The notes beneath the pieces are model-generated. The model searched no databases and was not told the DNA's origin. It saw nothing but the letters and a program-made list of their open reading frames with translations. From the NCBI GenBank assembly GCA_947034885.2, contig OX344751.2, forward strand, positions 23,622,001 through 23,686,000: a stretch of 64,000 nt of DNA, given 5' to 3'. The position numbers were made by a program, and so were the translations under genes. Below, in pieces: positions 48,701 to 61,105 of this stretch. This DNA comes from Thuidium tamariscinum (Eukaryota > Streptophyta > Bryopsida > Hypnales > Thuidiaceae). Positions within the stretch are counted from its first letter, which is position 1, and each line of letters starts with the position of its first letter.

Positions 48701-51433
48701 GAAATAGTGACACGTGTCAGCATATGAGTAGTCTGAAGTGACATGGATTCCTAGAAATCTAACATGGAAACTCAACTTTGGCACTCAAATGCCAAATCAA
48801 ATCTTTAGGTATGGTAATATTGACACTAATTTACCATAAGTCATACTTTTTGGGTTAGTTTAGGTTGAAGTAGTAGAATATTGTACTAGTTTCCACATAA
48901 CATTTAGTATCCCATAGAAGGTCTACCTTTTCCTTTGTGAAATCTTCATCTCCTAATTTCATCAATGATATCCTTGGGGTACTTATGTTAATTTGTTAGG
49001 CCTAAATAAAAATAACATCAAAAGCAAGATTTATGTTTAAATTAAAATTCACATCATGTGAAGATTGACATTAATAAATAGCTAGTTGCCTATTGCTAGT
49101 TTACTACGCTACATAGAGAATGATGCATTAGTTCCTTTCCTGACATAACAAAGTTATTTATTAATTTGGATCCTACAACAAAGTACATTTTGTACTATTG
49201 GCTTGCGTGGACATTTCAAGAAGCTTGTAACTTTAGTTATTGAATGATATAGGATATTCTACATCATTCTATGTAGTAGGAGGCAGCTTAGGAGACTGCT
49301 ATTGAATGTTATGCAAGAATCGATTCTTTAAGAAGGTGAGTGGGTGACACTAATCTTTCAAGTGATACTATGACAAAAATACCCAAAACCATCAATATAA
49401 CTCCTAGACTCCTAAGTGTCCCCTAAGCAATACCTGGGTTCTTGGGATAGGCTCATATAACGAGCTTCAATTTTTGACACCATTTTCTGAAACGTTTTAT
49501 AAAGATAAGAAATGTTTCCAAAAATATAATATTTATTTCAATAGGTGCCGAAAAACAAAAGATATGCCACTGTAAGTTCAAAAAATAGTAAGTCATGTAA
49601 CACAAAAAAATATTGAATTTTCTTACCAAAAATTATATTTTTGTCTACATTGGAAACTTTTGACTCATTTTATTTAGACTAGCAATGAGAAAATTATTGT
49701 CAATCTTATTTCTTAAACAATGTAAACATCTTCTTGAAAAAAAATTCTCCTAGAATTCATTTTTGAATGCAATTTTCAGAATTTATCATTAAAATATATA
49801 AAACAAGGTTGAGTTTGTTTGCAAGAATAATCTCGCCATTTGAATTACAATGCTTCAATTCCATCTTAGAATTATCAATGATTTAGTCTTTTGTTCAATT
49901 TTGGACTTACTTCTATTTTCATAAATTTAATGAATAAAAATCATCTATTTAAAAAAAAATTGTCCTTGCTATCAATTCAGATCTTTAATTCAATTTTTTT
50001 TAACCTAAGCTCAATAGTAACAAAAAAATTTAATTAAAAAACTTCAAAGCCTAAAACCTAATCATACAATGTGCTAAAAACCTAATTTTCTTCACTTCAA
50101 ACACTAATATCTTACAATCGACACTATCAAAGTCATTACAAGGGATTTGAGGGCAAAAGAAGCCCATTTCAGGGTTGTTCCTCAATGCATTCCATGTGCT
50201 CTTTACAAATTGTAAATTAGCCCTATTAGCTGAATTTTTCGGATTTTTGAAGAAAAAAACTGATATTGTTTTTCAAAAACTCAAAAAAGTATTAAGAAAC
50301 CTAAAACTAAATTAAAAATTTTAATTTAAAAAAAAATTGACGTGGCACTCTCCCGAGCACATCAAACTATTGATGTAGCATGTTCCCAATGTTTGGGAAC
50401 TTGAAATAACTCATGGGCTTTTGATGTTTTCAAATCTCTTCCAATGAAGTCATCCATCAAATACTTATTGTCATTGGCATCCTTCAAGAATCACGGACTA
50501 CGTGATCAAATTAATTATTAGCACATCCTTAGCCCACAAAAATGCATTTTTCATCCATCATCTAGAAAGATGTCGGAATCATTTTGTATTTATAGGATTG
50601 TCATCCAAGCTTTGTGCATATAGAAGAATGGATGATTTTCATTTTTTTTTGTATAGAACTTTATTAGTATTGTATCCACATCATTGAATTTAGTTCAAAA
50701 CATTTTGGTTGTCTTAAAATTTTTATATAGGTACATTATAGAAAAATGATATACTATCCAATGAATTTTTATACTTTGAATTCTTTTAGTATAAGATTTG
50801 ATTTTGACATTTAGAATTATTTCTTTTGCTATCGATAAAAACCAACAAAATTGAGCTTCCAAAGAGCAATTTTTATCCACTTGAAAAAATTAGAAAAACA
50901 ACTTGAAATAAGTATTTTAGTGAAGTTTAGAGTTTTGATAATATAACTAGATTTCTAAATATGGAATGATATGAAAATTTTATTTACATGATACAAATTT
51001 CTTCATTTTTTTCTTCAAATTTTTTTGGTGTTTTAGACTTTGACAAAAATATTTGAATATTTTATATAAATATTAGACACATGATTTCATCTTTTAATTG
51101 GATGGACTTTCAAGTTATGTTTATACAATCACAAACTTTGTCCTTTATGGGATAACATGGTCTCCCTTGAATATAGTAAACTTCAAAAAGTTATGAAATT
51201 TTAGTTTTAGAGTACACTATTGAGTTCAATCCAAAACCTTTGGATCTTTTGGGATTAAGGTAAAAATACCTATATATAACAATCTCTACATCCATTTATG
51301 TCCCCTAGACTTCTACTAAATGTCTCCATAGATTTCTAATAATGTATCTTTAGATTTTCATTCATAATTTTCAATTGCTACTACTACAAAAACATTTTTT
51401 TTAATAAAAAGGTGCCTCCAATTTTGCTCCTTT
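48701..51433. other. AT-rich intergenic DNA, no gene
   Basis: Nothing with coding, RNA or clear transposon character. A GATTTGAGGGCA word at 50148 recalls the MITE tip at 12281 but no paired end was found. Confidence 0.5.
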
Positions 51434-52491
51434 GCTTATCTCCTAAAGTCTTGAGGCCTTTGTTCTCTCAAAACCCACTCAAAATTGCCATTTATATAAC
51501 AAGGTGCAAAACTTTGAGAATTCTCATTTCAGGGGACATTCATTTGTAGGATCTTGCACTAAACTAGTATGAAAGTGTGTATTAGAAATTTCAAAAGGCA
51601 TTTGTTGGCAACATGGCAAATTTCAGTAGCTCACTACAAATGGAGACTTTATTCTCTTTCTTTGAAATTTTCGCACATGTGCCCAAGGAGTAGCTTCAAG
51701 TTCCAATTATTTTTTATAACTTTTGATTATATAATAAAAAATTTATTGTAAGATATGTAGTTTTGATTGTTGGGTAGGTAGTTTGGGCAACCAAAGAAAC
51801 TTTTTAATTCTTTTATTAAATTATTATCTTAGTGGAAACCTTTGAATAATTCTATTTTGATCAATGAGTCAAAAGCTATGAGGAGTTTTAGTTTGGGGTA
51901 GTTTGCGGTTGGCTATAGAATCTTTATACTATAAAAAAATTTGAAATATTTTATTTAATTCAATTTTTAATATTTTAGAATTTCAAAAAAAGAGGTGTAG
52001 ATTTTTTATTACAACATTTTAACCATTGGAATTGGCATTTTTCAATTCCATAATAAATTTTTCACAATTTAATATTTTGGCTCATTTTTTTACTGCTTTC
52101 TACTCACTATTTTTTCCTATATGATGTACAATTCTAAATGATTTGAACTTTTTGAGCATGCAAACAACTTGCCTTCAAGAACAAATTTACAGGGTAACTA
52201 ACAATTCGAACCTTTTTTAATACAAATGTGATCTTGTAAAGTGCAGCTACCAAGTTTTTGCAGGGCCAAAAAAATGAATTTTGTCAATTCAAACACTATT
52301 ATCTAACAATCTACATGGTGGAAAATTCTAAAAAAAATTCTACATCTTTGCAAACAAGTGTACTACAAGATCCTTTGGTTACATGTTTCCAAAAAAATGT
52401 TTCTTTTTTTCTAAGTTTTGGTACATGTATTAGAAATGGCAATTTTGGAGTGGTTTTGGTGAAAACATAGTTAAAACCATTTAGGGGTTAA
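51434..52491. mobile_element. Rearranged TTAA-family element
   Basis: 51434-51590 resembles the left end of the long form in forward orientation (CTCCTAAAGTC, ATTGCCATTTATATAACAAG, GTAGGATCTTG). From about 51590 (GTTGGCAACATGGC, AGTAGCTCACTAC) to CATTTAGGGGTTAA at 52491 it follows the long form in reverse. So it has two left ends around one body, unlike the two right halves of the palindromic forms. Confidence 0.7.
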
Positions 52492-53925
52492 AACACCCTT
52501 TTCTCTTACCATGCATTTTGGTTGTTTTGCAATTTTTAATGGAGTAAGCAATGCATGTAGTGACTAAAATGAGTGTAAAATTTGTAAATAAAAATAAGAA
52601 TGATCACACTTGTATTCTCCTTGACCTCTTTTAATCTTTATTTTTTTGAGGTGAATTAAATTTTTTTGAGGTCATCAACAATTACATTGATTGGTTGACT
52701 TTTTAGTCTATGCTCAAATTGAACTTTAAAAAATGAATTGTGAAATACATTACACCATTGGAATTTAAGAAAATTCCACAAGGCATTTAATTTGGAATTT
52801 GATGAAACTACTACCATTGGATTCATAATATGGTTTCTGTATTAAAAATACATTTTATCTTGAAAAAACTCAAAATGTGAAAATAGACAATTCAAAAACA
52901 ATAGTCTATGGCCACATAATGGTCACTTGGGTCATTAGGATTAATCTTGTAACATCATTGAAGACATCTCATGCCCACAAAATGATACAAAATCTTCCTG
53001 TGTAAGACAAAAACGCAAATGTTCATTCTAGGAATTTTGTGTGAAAAGGCAAAGACTTGCATAATAGTCTGACCTTCCACAAGTTCTCTTGGTTCTTTTA
53101 ACCAAATGATTTACACTATATTGCAAAACATGACTTCTATGGTGACTAATCGATCCTTCTAAGATTAAAGTAGTTGAAACAATCCATGGCACCTAGTTAC
53201 AAACCAACTATGCTATTGTGTGATGATGAAAATGTGAGCATGAGAGACTTAAACATATATATTAGTAAATATCCTACCACCATTGTAGATACTTATAATA
53301 TAAACATCTATAATATAAATATCAACAACATAGTTACACTAAAATCATGGAAGGCCTCTATAATACAAAAACCTATAATATAGGCATGTACTCCTTCTAG
53401 GCTTATAGGCTCACATAATAGCAACCCTTATTTTCAACAACCCTAAAGGTCAACTTGTACGTGAGTTTGATGGCTAAGCTCAATATTAATTCAAGTAGTA
53501 AAACAAAATAGGTTCAACTAATTGTTTTGTAAGAGAAGGCAAATCGAAAAGGAAGAATTGAAGTTTTACATATATTTATAGACAATCTCATTATTCAAGA
53601 CTAGTTAATCTTGAGGGAACCTATAATGTGTAGATTTCTTATTGCATCCCTCCCCACCTTCAAGGTGCACACAAAAGCACAATTGCTATTTGCACTTGTA
53701 GCACCCCTTGTGAAGTTTCTCTGCTTATATATATAAGGATTCCACTAATTCCCCTCACTTCTAAGACAAATGAATATAGCTTTTGTTGTTGCAAAGCTAT
53801 CTTTTCCCTCATTCAATTCTATGTACAAAATAATAAAATTAGGTTATTCCACACTAATTTCTTGACATTTGAAACTATAAAAATATATTCAATTGTTCTA
53901 CAAGAATGCACTATTTTGGAATTAA
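52492..53925. other. Intergenic DNA with repeat fragments
   Basis: No gene. 52980-53180 is a copy of the GTGTGAAAAGGC...AACCAAATGATT dispersed box. 53240-53427 is the inverted partner of 34758-34950. Confidence 0.5.
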
Positions 53926-54316
53926 AGTAGGACGTTCATAAAGTGCCCATCTAAGAGTTGAAATTGAAGTTTAGAGATGTAAAACTTCTTGAAGTATTTA
54001 ATTTTATAGTTGAGGATTATGCATGAACCTTGCAGTACAAGGTCAATGTGACTTGAAGCTCATTAATTTTTCCTTGAAAGATAGGACGAATCGGCATATA
54101 ATCTGAGTTGCTTCATGTTTTTGGGAGTTTTGTAGAATTAGTTATGAATTTTTGAAGTCAAAATTGCATAAGGCTCTAAAACTACCCTCATCCTAAATGT
54201 ACACTTTTTGTACATTCCTGTAAAGATGAAAAAGAAACATGTAGAAAAATGTACATTTGAGGAAGTAGGCAATAGTTAGAATCTCAACGGATTCTGAGCC
54301 TCCTACTTTAGGGATT
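53926..54316. mobile_element. AGGTAG-type element, diverged
   Basis: The ends AAAGTAGGACG (left) and CCTCCTACTTTAG (right) are weakly inverted. The interior matches 42472-42804 in reverse orientation (TTTTGTAGAATTAGTTATGA, AATGTACACTTTTTGTACAT). Confidence 0.6.
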
Positions 54317-56430
54317 ACAATTGTTATTCATAAACTTCAATGCATAATGATGGAAGTATTTGTTGATTTGGATGGCTTGTAAAGTAGCTTTCTTCATGTA
54401 AGACAATCTAATTGTTAAGGCAATCTAATTTCATTATTTTGTGTAAGCTTATTACCTAAAATTATTATTATTATTTTTCCAAAATGAACAATGAGAGCCT
54501 CATTGGGGTTGGATTTCCACCTCAACTAAGGTAGACGAACATATTCCTGATGAGGGACCTATGCACAACCTATACAGTGCAGCTATTTCCAACCAAGGTT
54601 AGAACATATTTCCAATCAGAATTTTAATTTTGTTTTTTCCTCCTTTTCAAGGTTGGGCTAAATGAGATCATGACACATATCCCAGAGTAGCGAGCAAGAA
54701 AATAGGAAGAAGTGAACACAAAAATACCTAGTCTATGATCAAAATTGAAAAAGTTTAGACATTGGCTATTAGTGAGAACAACTTTTTGGCTCCCAAAATC
54801 ACAATAATTTCAATTTTGGGAATAAAATCATAAAAAAATTGCAGTCTCCGTGTTTCCTATATTCCTACATGGCAAAAAATTTACTTGCATCATATTGCTT
54901 ACAATTTAGTTTAAAAAAATCACATAATCCCCAAAGGCCCAAGGCCTTTTTGGATGTAAAAACATCCTTGCTTTTCAAGCCTTATAAGTCTACATGTCAT
55001 TAAGCTATGAAAATCTCAACTATACAATCTTGAAGTGTGCATGTTGTAGATGACGTGAATCAAATTTGAAGTCATTTAGCCATTTAGATTGCAAAATCAC
55101 AATGTTTTAGTGTTGAAAAACGATGCTGAAATTTCCTAAAAACACATTTGAAGGTGAAATTTGATTTCTAAATCTACTCAAATGAAAATTCTCTAAATTA
55201 TAAAATGCTATGAAATCAATATATAAACACATTGGTGAAAAAAATGTCATTCAATTGACTCATTTTGTTTGTAAAATGACCTTAAAATAACAAAAAAATA
55301 GCAGAAAAGATGGAAAAAACACATCAATGAATGTATCTCCTAGTAGAATGCTTCTTTGTCACTCATGACTTCTTGAATTGATATAAAACTTTAGCCACAC
55401 ATTGACCAAAAGAAGCTATCACCTCCTATTCCATTAGTTCTCCCCCCCCGTTCTCAAGAAAAACATAGCCCTTGATTTTTTTTATAAAAATGCTTCTCCT
55501 CCAAAATGCCATTGATTTCTCAAAAAATTACAAGTTATTGATCTTTGTGAGATTTAATTTGAGCTGTCCAAATGTAAATTCAGAATACAATACCAAATAT
55601 GGATACAAATACTTAAATACTAAATATAGATATGGATATGATCTATATATACTAGATATGACATACAACATATGGATACAAATGTATAGAACCCATATTG
55701 AATATAGATAGGGTATACGGATGTGTGTCCCAAATTGATTGTATGGAGTCCCACCTTCTTAAAATTATAAGAGGGGGTAGGGGGTTTTGTAAAATCAAAT
55801 TAAAAAAAAATATATTAAATTTCTTACAATGAAATCAGATTTTAAAATTTTAGAGCCCATTGTGTGACACACAATTGGCTCGAAAGAGGCAGTTATTGCT
55901 TTATTTACAAAATAGACTAAAATGCCCAACTTTTTTAATTTTTTAAATTAGAAATGGACACTAAATGAGGATGAAACAAGCTACTGAAGTTCATTGTAAT
56001 ACAAAAATGTTTTTTTTGAAAACTTTGAATTACTCCCAAACATTCAAAACAAGTTGGCTTGCCATGAAAACTTGACTACAATAACAAAACTTCTAGAGGA
56101 ACACAATCCAACAAATTTTGTTAAAAACAAACATTGGATGAAGGAAATACAAGCCTCCAATGTTGCATCCATCAACAACAATTTGGAAAATTCAAATTGA
56201 TCCTATGAACATTGATTGACTTCCAAAAACTTTGTACTTCTTTGATTGATTTGGAAATTTTTTACACACAAACTAGACTAGGATGTACAACTTTCCCGAC
56301 AAGTTTTATTGAATTTAGTAAATTTATAGTACTTTGAACTGGACTTCCAAACTACTTTTGAGCCCCTTGGAGGTGAGGGGTTAAGTGATCGTCTATGGGT
56401 ACCTCTACCTTATGGTCAAGGTGAAGTGAC
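54317..56430. repeat. Dispersed repeat copy C (54515-54870) in AT-rich DNA
   Basis: 54515-54870 aligns with 2470-2850 (TATTTCCAACCAAGGTTAGA, AAGTTTAGACATTGGC, TTTCAATTTTGGGAATAAAA) at lower identity. The rest of the interval holds no recognisable gene; a TATGGATA-type degenerate repeat lies at 55590-55700. Confidence 0.6.
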
Positions 56431-56704
56431 TAGCCCTTTTTTTTGGTTTTTGAGAAAGTGCCAAGATGGCGACAACTTAAAATTTGGTGAAGCATTGTAT
56501 ATCTCCATCCATCCATCTTTTTGACCAAAAAACACTTTTCAGTCATATCCATGTACTTTTTCATCCAAATTTGGTGATTTCATCTATATTTTGAATATGA
56601 ATGAAAAAAATTTGGCGAAAAAAGATTACTTTTATCTGGCGAAAAGTAGAAACTTATTTTAGAATGGTGCCATCTGGCACCATATCGCCCAAAAAAAAGG
56701 GCTA
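56431..56704. mobile_element. hAT-type MITE with perfect 8-bp target duplication
   Basis: The inverted ends TAGCCCTTTTTTTTGG (56431-56446) and CCAAAAAAAAGGGCTA (56689-56704) are flanked on both sides by GAAGTGAC (56423-56430, 56705-56712). Eight-bp duplications and TAG/CTA tips are hallmarks of the hAT superfamily. At 274 bp it is non-coding. The intact duplication suggests a fairly recent insertion. It shares its interior with 5818-6083. Confidence 0.93.
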
Positions 56705-56712
56705 GAAGTGAC

Positions 56713-57640
56713 CCCTTCACTCGGCCATTCCAAATAATTCCTGGGTGCAAATAAAACAAAAAGCCCCCTATTTTGTACTTATTCAATCTACCTTATACAC
56801 TCTACCCAGCTAATTTGGGGCCTCTGATTGCAAATATGAATTCAGAAGTTGGAAAAAAAATGATTTGCAAAAATAAAAAAATTCCAGCGTTTTTCCAAGC
56901 GGCCGGGCGAGCTGTCCCCCCAGCAAGGTCATGAGCACATTCATTGCCAGGGTCCTGCAGTGCTGTGCAAGCTGCTGAGGTGTGAGGACCGGTCCTGCCT
57001 GGGTCCTGGCCTAACTTAACATACTGGAGCTCAGTTTTGAAGCCCATGCGTCCGGTCCGTCCGTCCGACTGACCAACTGACTGTTCCAGTGACGGAGCGA
57101 ATCTTCTGGCTTTCCTCGAGGCCCCCGCCAACGTGTTCGGTTCGTCTCCGGCTCGTCTCCTCTGCTGACGGGGTCTTGGCCTCCCGTTCAGTTGGGCGGG
57201 GCTCCGTCGCTCCGTCCGTCCGTCCCTTCTCTTCCGTTCTCCCTTCTCTTCTTTCGGGGGAATGATTCTGATTTGGCCTTCCAGCTGATGATGAATCCCC
57301 ACGATCTGGGGGCAGTCGGACCCCCCCTCGGTCCCTCGGTCCCTGCATCATATGTTTCCAATGATCAAGCCCAGAGTGCAGCTGCACCATCGTCACAAAG
57401 GGGCGAGGTCCAAGGCCAAGGGAGCCTGGGAGCCTGGCTGCAAAGAGAGGGACGGGGGGCATAAAAAGCTGGATGCGGGTGAGCTGGACCACTGCCACAC
57501 TGGCTTCAGTTGTTGGGGCAGGCCATGGCTCTCAGGTGGCGAGGAGATAGTAAAGGGAAGTTTATTATTAACCCTGGAACGCAAAGAGGTCTGATGGACG
57601 ACAAGGAATTCCCGCATATAGGACAGAAATGCGATCATTC
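56713..57640. repeat. Dispersed repeat plus GC-rich island 2
   Basis: 56715-56910 repeats 47035-47300. From about 56895 the DNA becomes GC-rich with TCCGTCCGTCCG runs (57048-57068, 57205-57230) and CCTCGGTCCCTCGGTCCC. Frames of up to 166 codons on the minus strand are arginine- and proline-rich and overlap other long frames in alternative phases, so they reflect composition rather than genes. The island ends near 57640 in the dispersed CCTCGGTTTTAGGAGTGGAA box. Confidence 0.6.
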
Positions 57641-58617
57641 ACCCTCGGTTTTAGGAGTGGAAAGTAGAGATTTTCTATAGTTCTTTGACTTCAAATCCAT
57701 TTTAAATAAATAAATTTCATTACCAATGATTCCCACAATTTTAGAAATCATGAATTCATAGGATCCCCATTCTTCCAAGGCAGGTTAAGCATCTCTCATT
57801 GGAAAGCTTTATTGCAAGAAATGGATGATAAAAATGTAGATTGTTGGGGTTAAGAATGTCCAAAAATTACTTTGGTGCCTAAGTGGGCCAAAGCAAGGGA
57901 AGGGGTGCATCCGTGGAAACATGAAGAAGAAGAAGAAATTCACCCTTAAATAATGTTGTAGCTCTTTTTTGGCCATTGAATGACAAAGAATCTTTTTGTG
58001 TAGGGCAAAAGTGCCATTGTTCATCTTTGAAATTTCGTGCAAAAAAAAGATGATCCACAATAGTTTGTCCTCCATTGAATATTTTTGGTTATTTTCAAGT
58101 AGATGATGTCACACAATTCCAAAATGGATGATTTTCATAGATGATTTATAGATTTAGAATTTATGAGCAAATCGGTATTTTGCTACTAACACTAACTAGA
58201 CCCCTAGCTACATGTTTGGAGCTAGAATGCACATATTCTGAACATGAAATCTCATTAGATAGATTTAGCTAAGGTAGATTTAAAAGTAATATGTTGAAAA
58301 TTCATGTATTTGGCCACCCCCGAGTGCACCATCTAGACTCCAAACCAACATCTTCACTCTGGTACATTTCCAAAATCAATTTGTACCTTTGTAGAAGAAC
58401 CAATTTTAGAGTTCCCCTTTGTGGGAAAAAAAACTTTGACCCCTTCTAATTTTTGCATACAATGTCTAAATGCCAAGTCCTATGGTGCGGTGGAACTTCC
58501 TTTCACTTGCCAATAAGAATATCAATGGAAATTTTGCTAGTCTAATTATAGTATTGAGGCACATAAGCCAAAAGTAGCGGTGTGTATATATGTTGTCGAC
58601 GTCATTAGGTGCGTTTT
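57641..58617. other. Intergenic DNA with dispersed-box copies
   Basis: 57950-58145 is a copy of the box with GTAGATGATGTCACAC and AAAATGGATGATTT. 58310-58520 matches 60190-60350 (AATTTTTGCATACAATGTCT, GGTGCGGTGGAAC). No gene. Confidence 0.5.
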
Positions 58618-58927
58618 TGGCAAATTTCGTAGAAATGGTGATATTCCAAATGCCATTTTTCAAATTGCACAGTCTGAACTAAAAACTAACATCTAAGACT
58701 AGTGTAGATTTTTAGATATCTAGGACTCATATAGATTCATAAAATCTATGACTGATTTAGATTTCAGATCACATGGTTTAAAATATCTTGAACAAATATA
58801 GATTTCAGACATCTACAACTCATATAGATTTCAAAAATCTATGACAAGGTTAGGTTTCAGACTGCATAGTCAGAATTGTAAAACGTGTCAAACTAATGGA
58901 GTACTGCCATTTTAACAAAATTTGCCA
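58618..58927. mobile_element. TIR element related to 61891-62095
   Basis: The left end TGGCAAATTTCGTAGAAATG and the inverted right end (reading TGGCAAATTTTGTTAAAATG) share about 25 of 30 bases, including GG-GATATTCC against GCAGTACTCC. The interior has repeated CATATAGATTTCAAAAATCT hairpin words. Confidence 0.65.
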
Positions 58928-60162
58928 TGTTCCTGAAGCGTGGATTGGAACTGCCCGCTGTAGTCGGTCCTGCGTGGAAACCTTATTATTGCGAAGATGG
59001 AGGGCGATCGACAGACTGCCCTTTCTTCTCGATTGTAAGGGTTTGAAGTTCATATAATAATATATACATATACGGAGCAGTCGATTGGTCTTTTCGATTG
59101 ATTCCGTCAGTTATGGAGGAAAGAGATTGTTTCTCCAGACCGGACATGCAACGCTGGTCGTGTCCACGGTAAGGGTGATCGATGTCCGTGACTTTGGTCC
59201 TGATCGATGAGCTACAGACTAGCCAATTGCAGCGAGTTCCTCATAACTCTCGCTAGCTCCTTTCCAACTTCCCGGTCGGTGCATTCCGCACTACCAAAAA
59301 CAAACACAAACACACACACAACACACACAGTACTTACATACAAAGCTCCCCGTCCTCGCTGCCCTTTCGGTCCCCAGTCTTGATGAATAGATCGATCGGC
59401 TCTTGGGGTGAGTGCACACCCAACTGATCGAAGACGACGACCCAGGTCCAGGCCGGTCCAGGCCAGGCCAGGCCACGGCCCTGCTCAATCAGGCCAGGCC
59501 CACCGTTGTCAGCTATATTATTCACAGTCTGTATCACTAGTTAGCTAACTGCAAGTCAGGAGGCGATCGAGGCGAGGCTGCCATTGCAAGCCCAGCTAGC
59601 TGCACTGCACTGCCTGGGCCGGGGCGATCAATCAAGAAATGATCATCACAAGAGACAGAGGGGGGCGGTCAGGATTCAGGAAGAGTGGAGGTGCACAACT
59701 GAAGGAAGAGCGAGCGAGCGAGCTCCAGTTGCAGACAAGCCGCGCGCAGCTCCTGAATAATGTGTACCGTACAACGGGAAAACTCAGAATTAAAAACCGC
59801 AACAAATTGTTGGGGATATGCTAACAGTACGTGACATCGGTCTCGCAGTCCTGGCAGTTAACTTACTGTGGGGGAGGAGTTCAGCCATGAGCTGCATGTG
59901 AAATAGTGTTGAAGATCAGTGTCTTCACAATACAAAGTAACCCTTAAACGTCGAAGAGGACGTTTTGCGTCCGCGGAATGAGAGAGAATCTTCCCTTGTA
60001 CAATGGAAGTGCAACTATTGGTCCTCGGTTTTAGGGGTGGAAAGGGGAAATCTTCTACAGGGCTTTTACTTCCAATGAATATATTTAGCTTTTCCAAAGT
60101 AGATGATGTCACACGGAATCAAAATGCATGATTTCCACGATCACCAGTCCGTCGTTCAAGGG
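58928..60162. other. GC-mixed island 3 with simple repeats
   Basis: Balanced composition with an ACACACAC run (59303-59330), GGCCAGGCCAGG (59450-59478) and GAGCGAGCGAGCGAGC (59709-59722). No exon chain or domain was found. It ends in a dispersed-box copy at 59990-60130 (GGTCCTCGGTTTTAGGGGTG, AGTAGATGATGTCACAC). Confidence 0.5.
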
Positions 60163-60443
60163 TTAAGGTAGGTACACCCAAAATGGCACCTGACCTTAAA
60201 GCGCCCTGTACAACATGCATACATTTTCAAAATCAGTCGTGTACCCAGACTGTAGATGGCGCTTCCAGAAACACACTTTGACTGTTAATAACTTTTGCAT
60301 ACAGTATCCAAATCCATTGTTCTTTGGTGCGTTGGAACATGCTTTCACTCACCAACAAGATTGTTAAAAAAAATCTGAACAACATAATAACAGGAACTAG
60401 GCACAATATGAAAAATTGGTGCTTTTAGGTGTACCTACCTTAA
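60163..60443. mobile_element. TTAAGGTAGG TIR element
   Basis: The left end TTAAGGTAGGTACACCCAAA and right end, inverted, TTAAGGTAGGTACACCTAAA match at 19 of 20. The interior GCGCTTCCAGAAACACACTT and ACTTTTGCATACAGTATCC blocks recur in degraded form at 58310-58520. Target duplication TA or TTAA cannot be separated from the tip. Confidence 0.8.
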
Positions 60444-60582
60444 AGGTGTAATTAAATTATCACAACTATTCCTGGAAAATGATCCTATGGAAATGCAAGC
60501 CAATGTCCTGGCAATTTGAACTCCTCTCTTTGTCAATTTGCCTTGGAGAAACGGTCACATAGTACAATGAGCACATCTCCAT

Positions 60583-60742
60583 TAAGGTAAATCATCCCAT
60601 TATGGACCAAATGGGAGCAAATCCATTGTAGGTCAAATTGTATTGGTGGTGTACATTTAAGAACTTGAATGTACACCACCACTAAAATCTAACCCACAAT
60701 GGGTATGCTACCATTTATTTTGTAATGGGGTAGTTCACCCTA
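60583..60742. repeat. Imperfect palindrome (foldback)
   Basis: Centred near 60662, with GGTGGTGTACATT against GAATGTACACCACC at the core and ACCAAATGGGAGC/CTACCATTTAT, CCCATTATGG/CAAAATAAATGG farther out. A related half copy lies at 36767-36870 (GGGAGACACTCCATTACGGG, GTGGTGCACATTTC). Confidence 0.65.
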
Positions 60743-61105
60743 TACTTATATAAGTTGGAATACACAAACATCTACATCGCCATCTATGTCTAAGATGTGA
60801 TCACCAAAACAACACATGTACTCGCATCACAAACTAAAAGTGACTTTTCTCACCTAATCATTGTTTTGTCATCAAGACATTGAGATTAATTATGTAATTT
60901 ATCCTTTGCCACTTAGCAACAACTACACTATATAATTGTTGCTCCCCCATGTGCAAGTTTTTTAATTGAAAACTAACTATTGTACATTTTTGTAAAGATC
61001 TTAAAGAAGTATATTTAACTTAGTTTCCTAGTATTGTACTTTGATCTATTTTTTTAAGGATACAAAAAATTAAGTGCCACTACAATTCAATTATTTTTGG
61101 AAATT

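Noticed and set aside
56802..57498. Minus-strand frames of 166 and 155 codons
   Set aside because: They are different phases of the same simple-repeat DNA, rich in R, P and G, with no domain and no splice partners.
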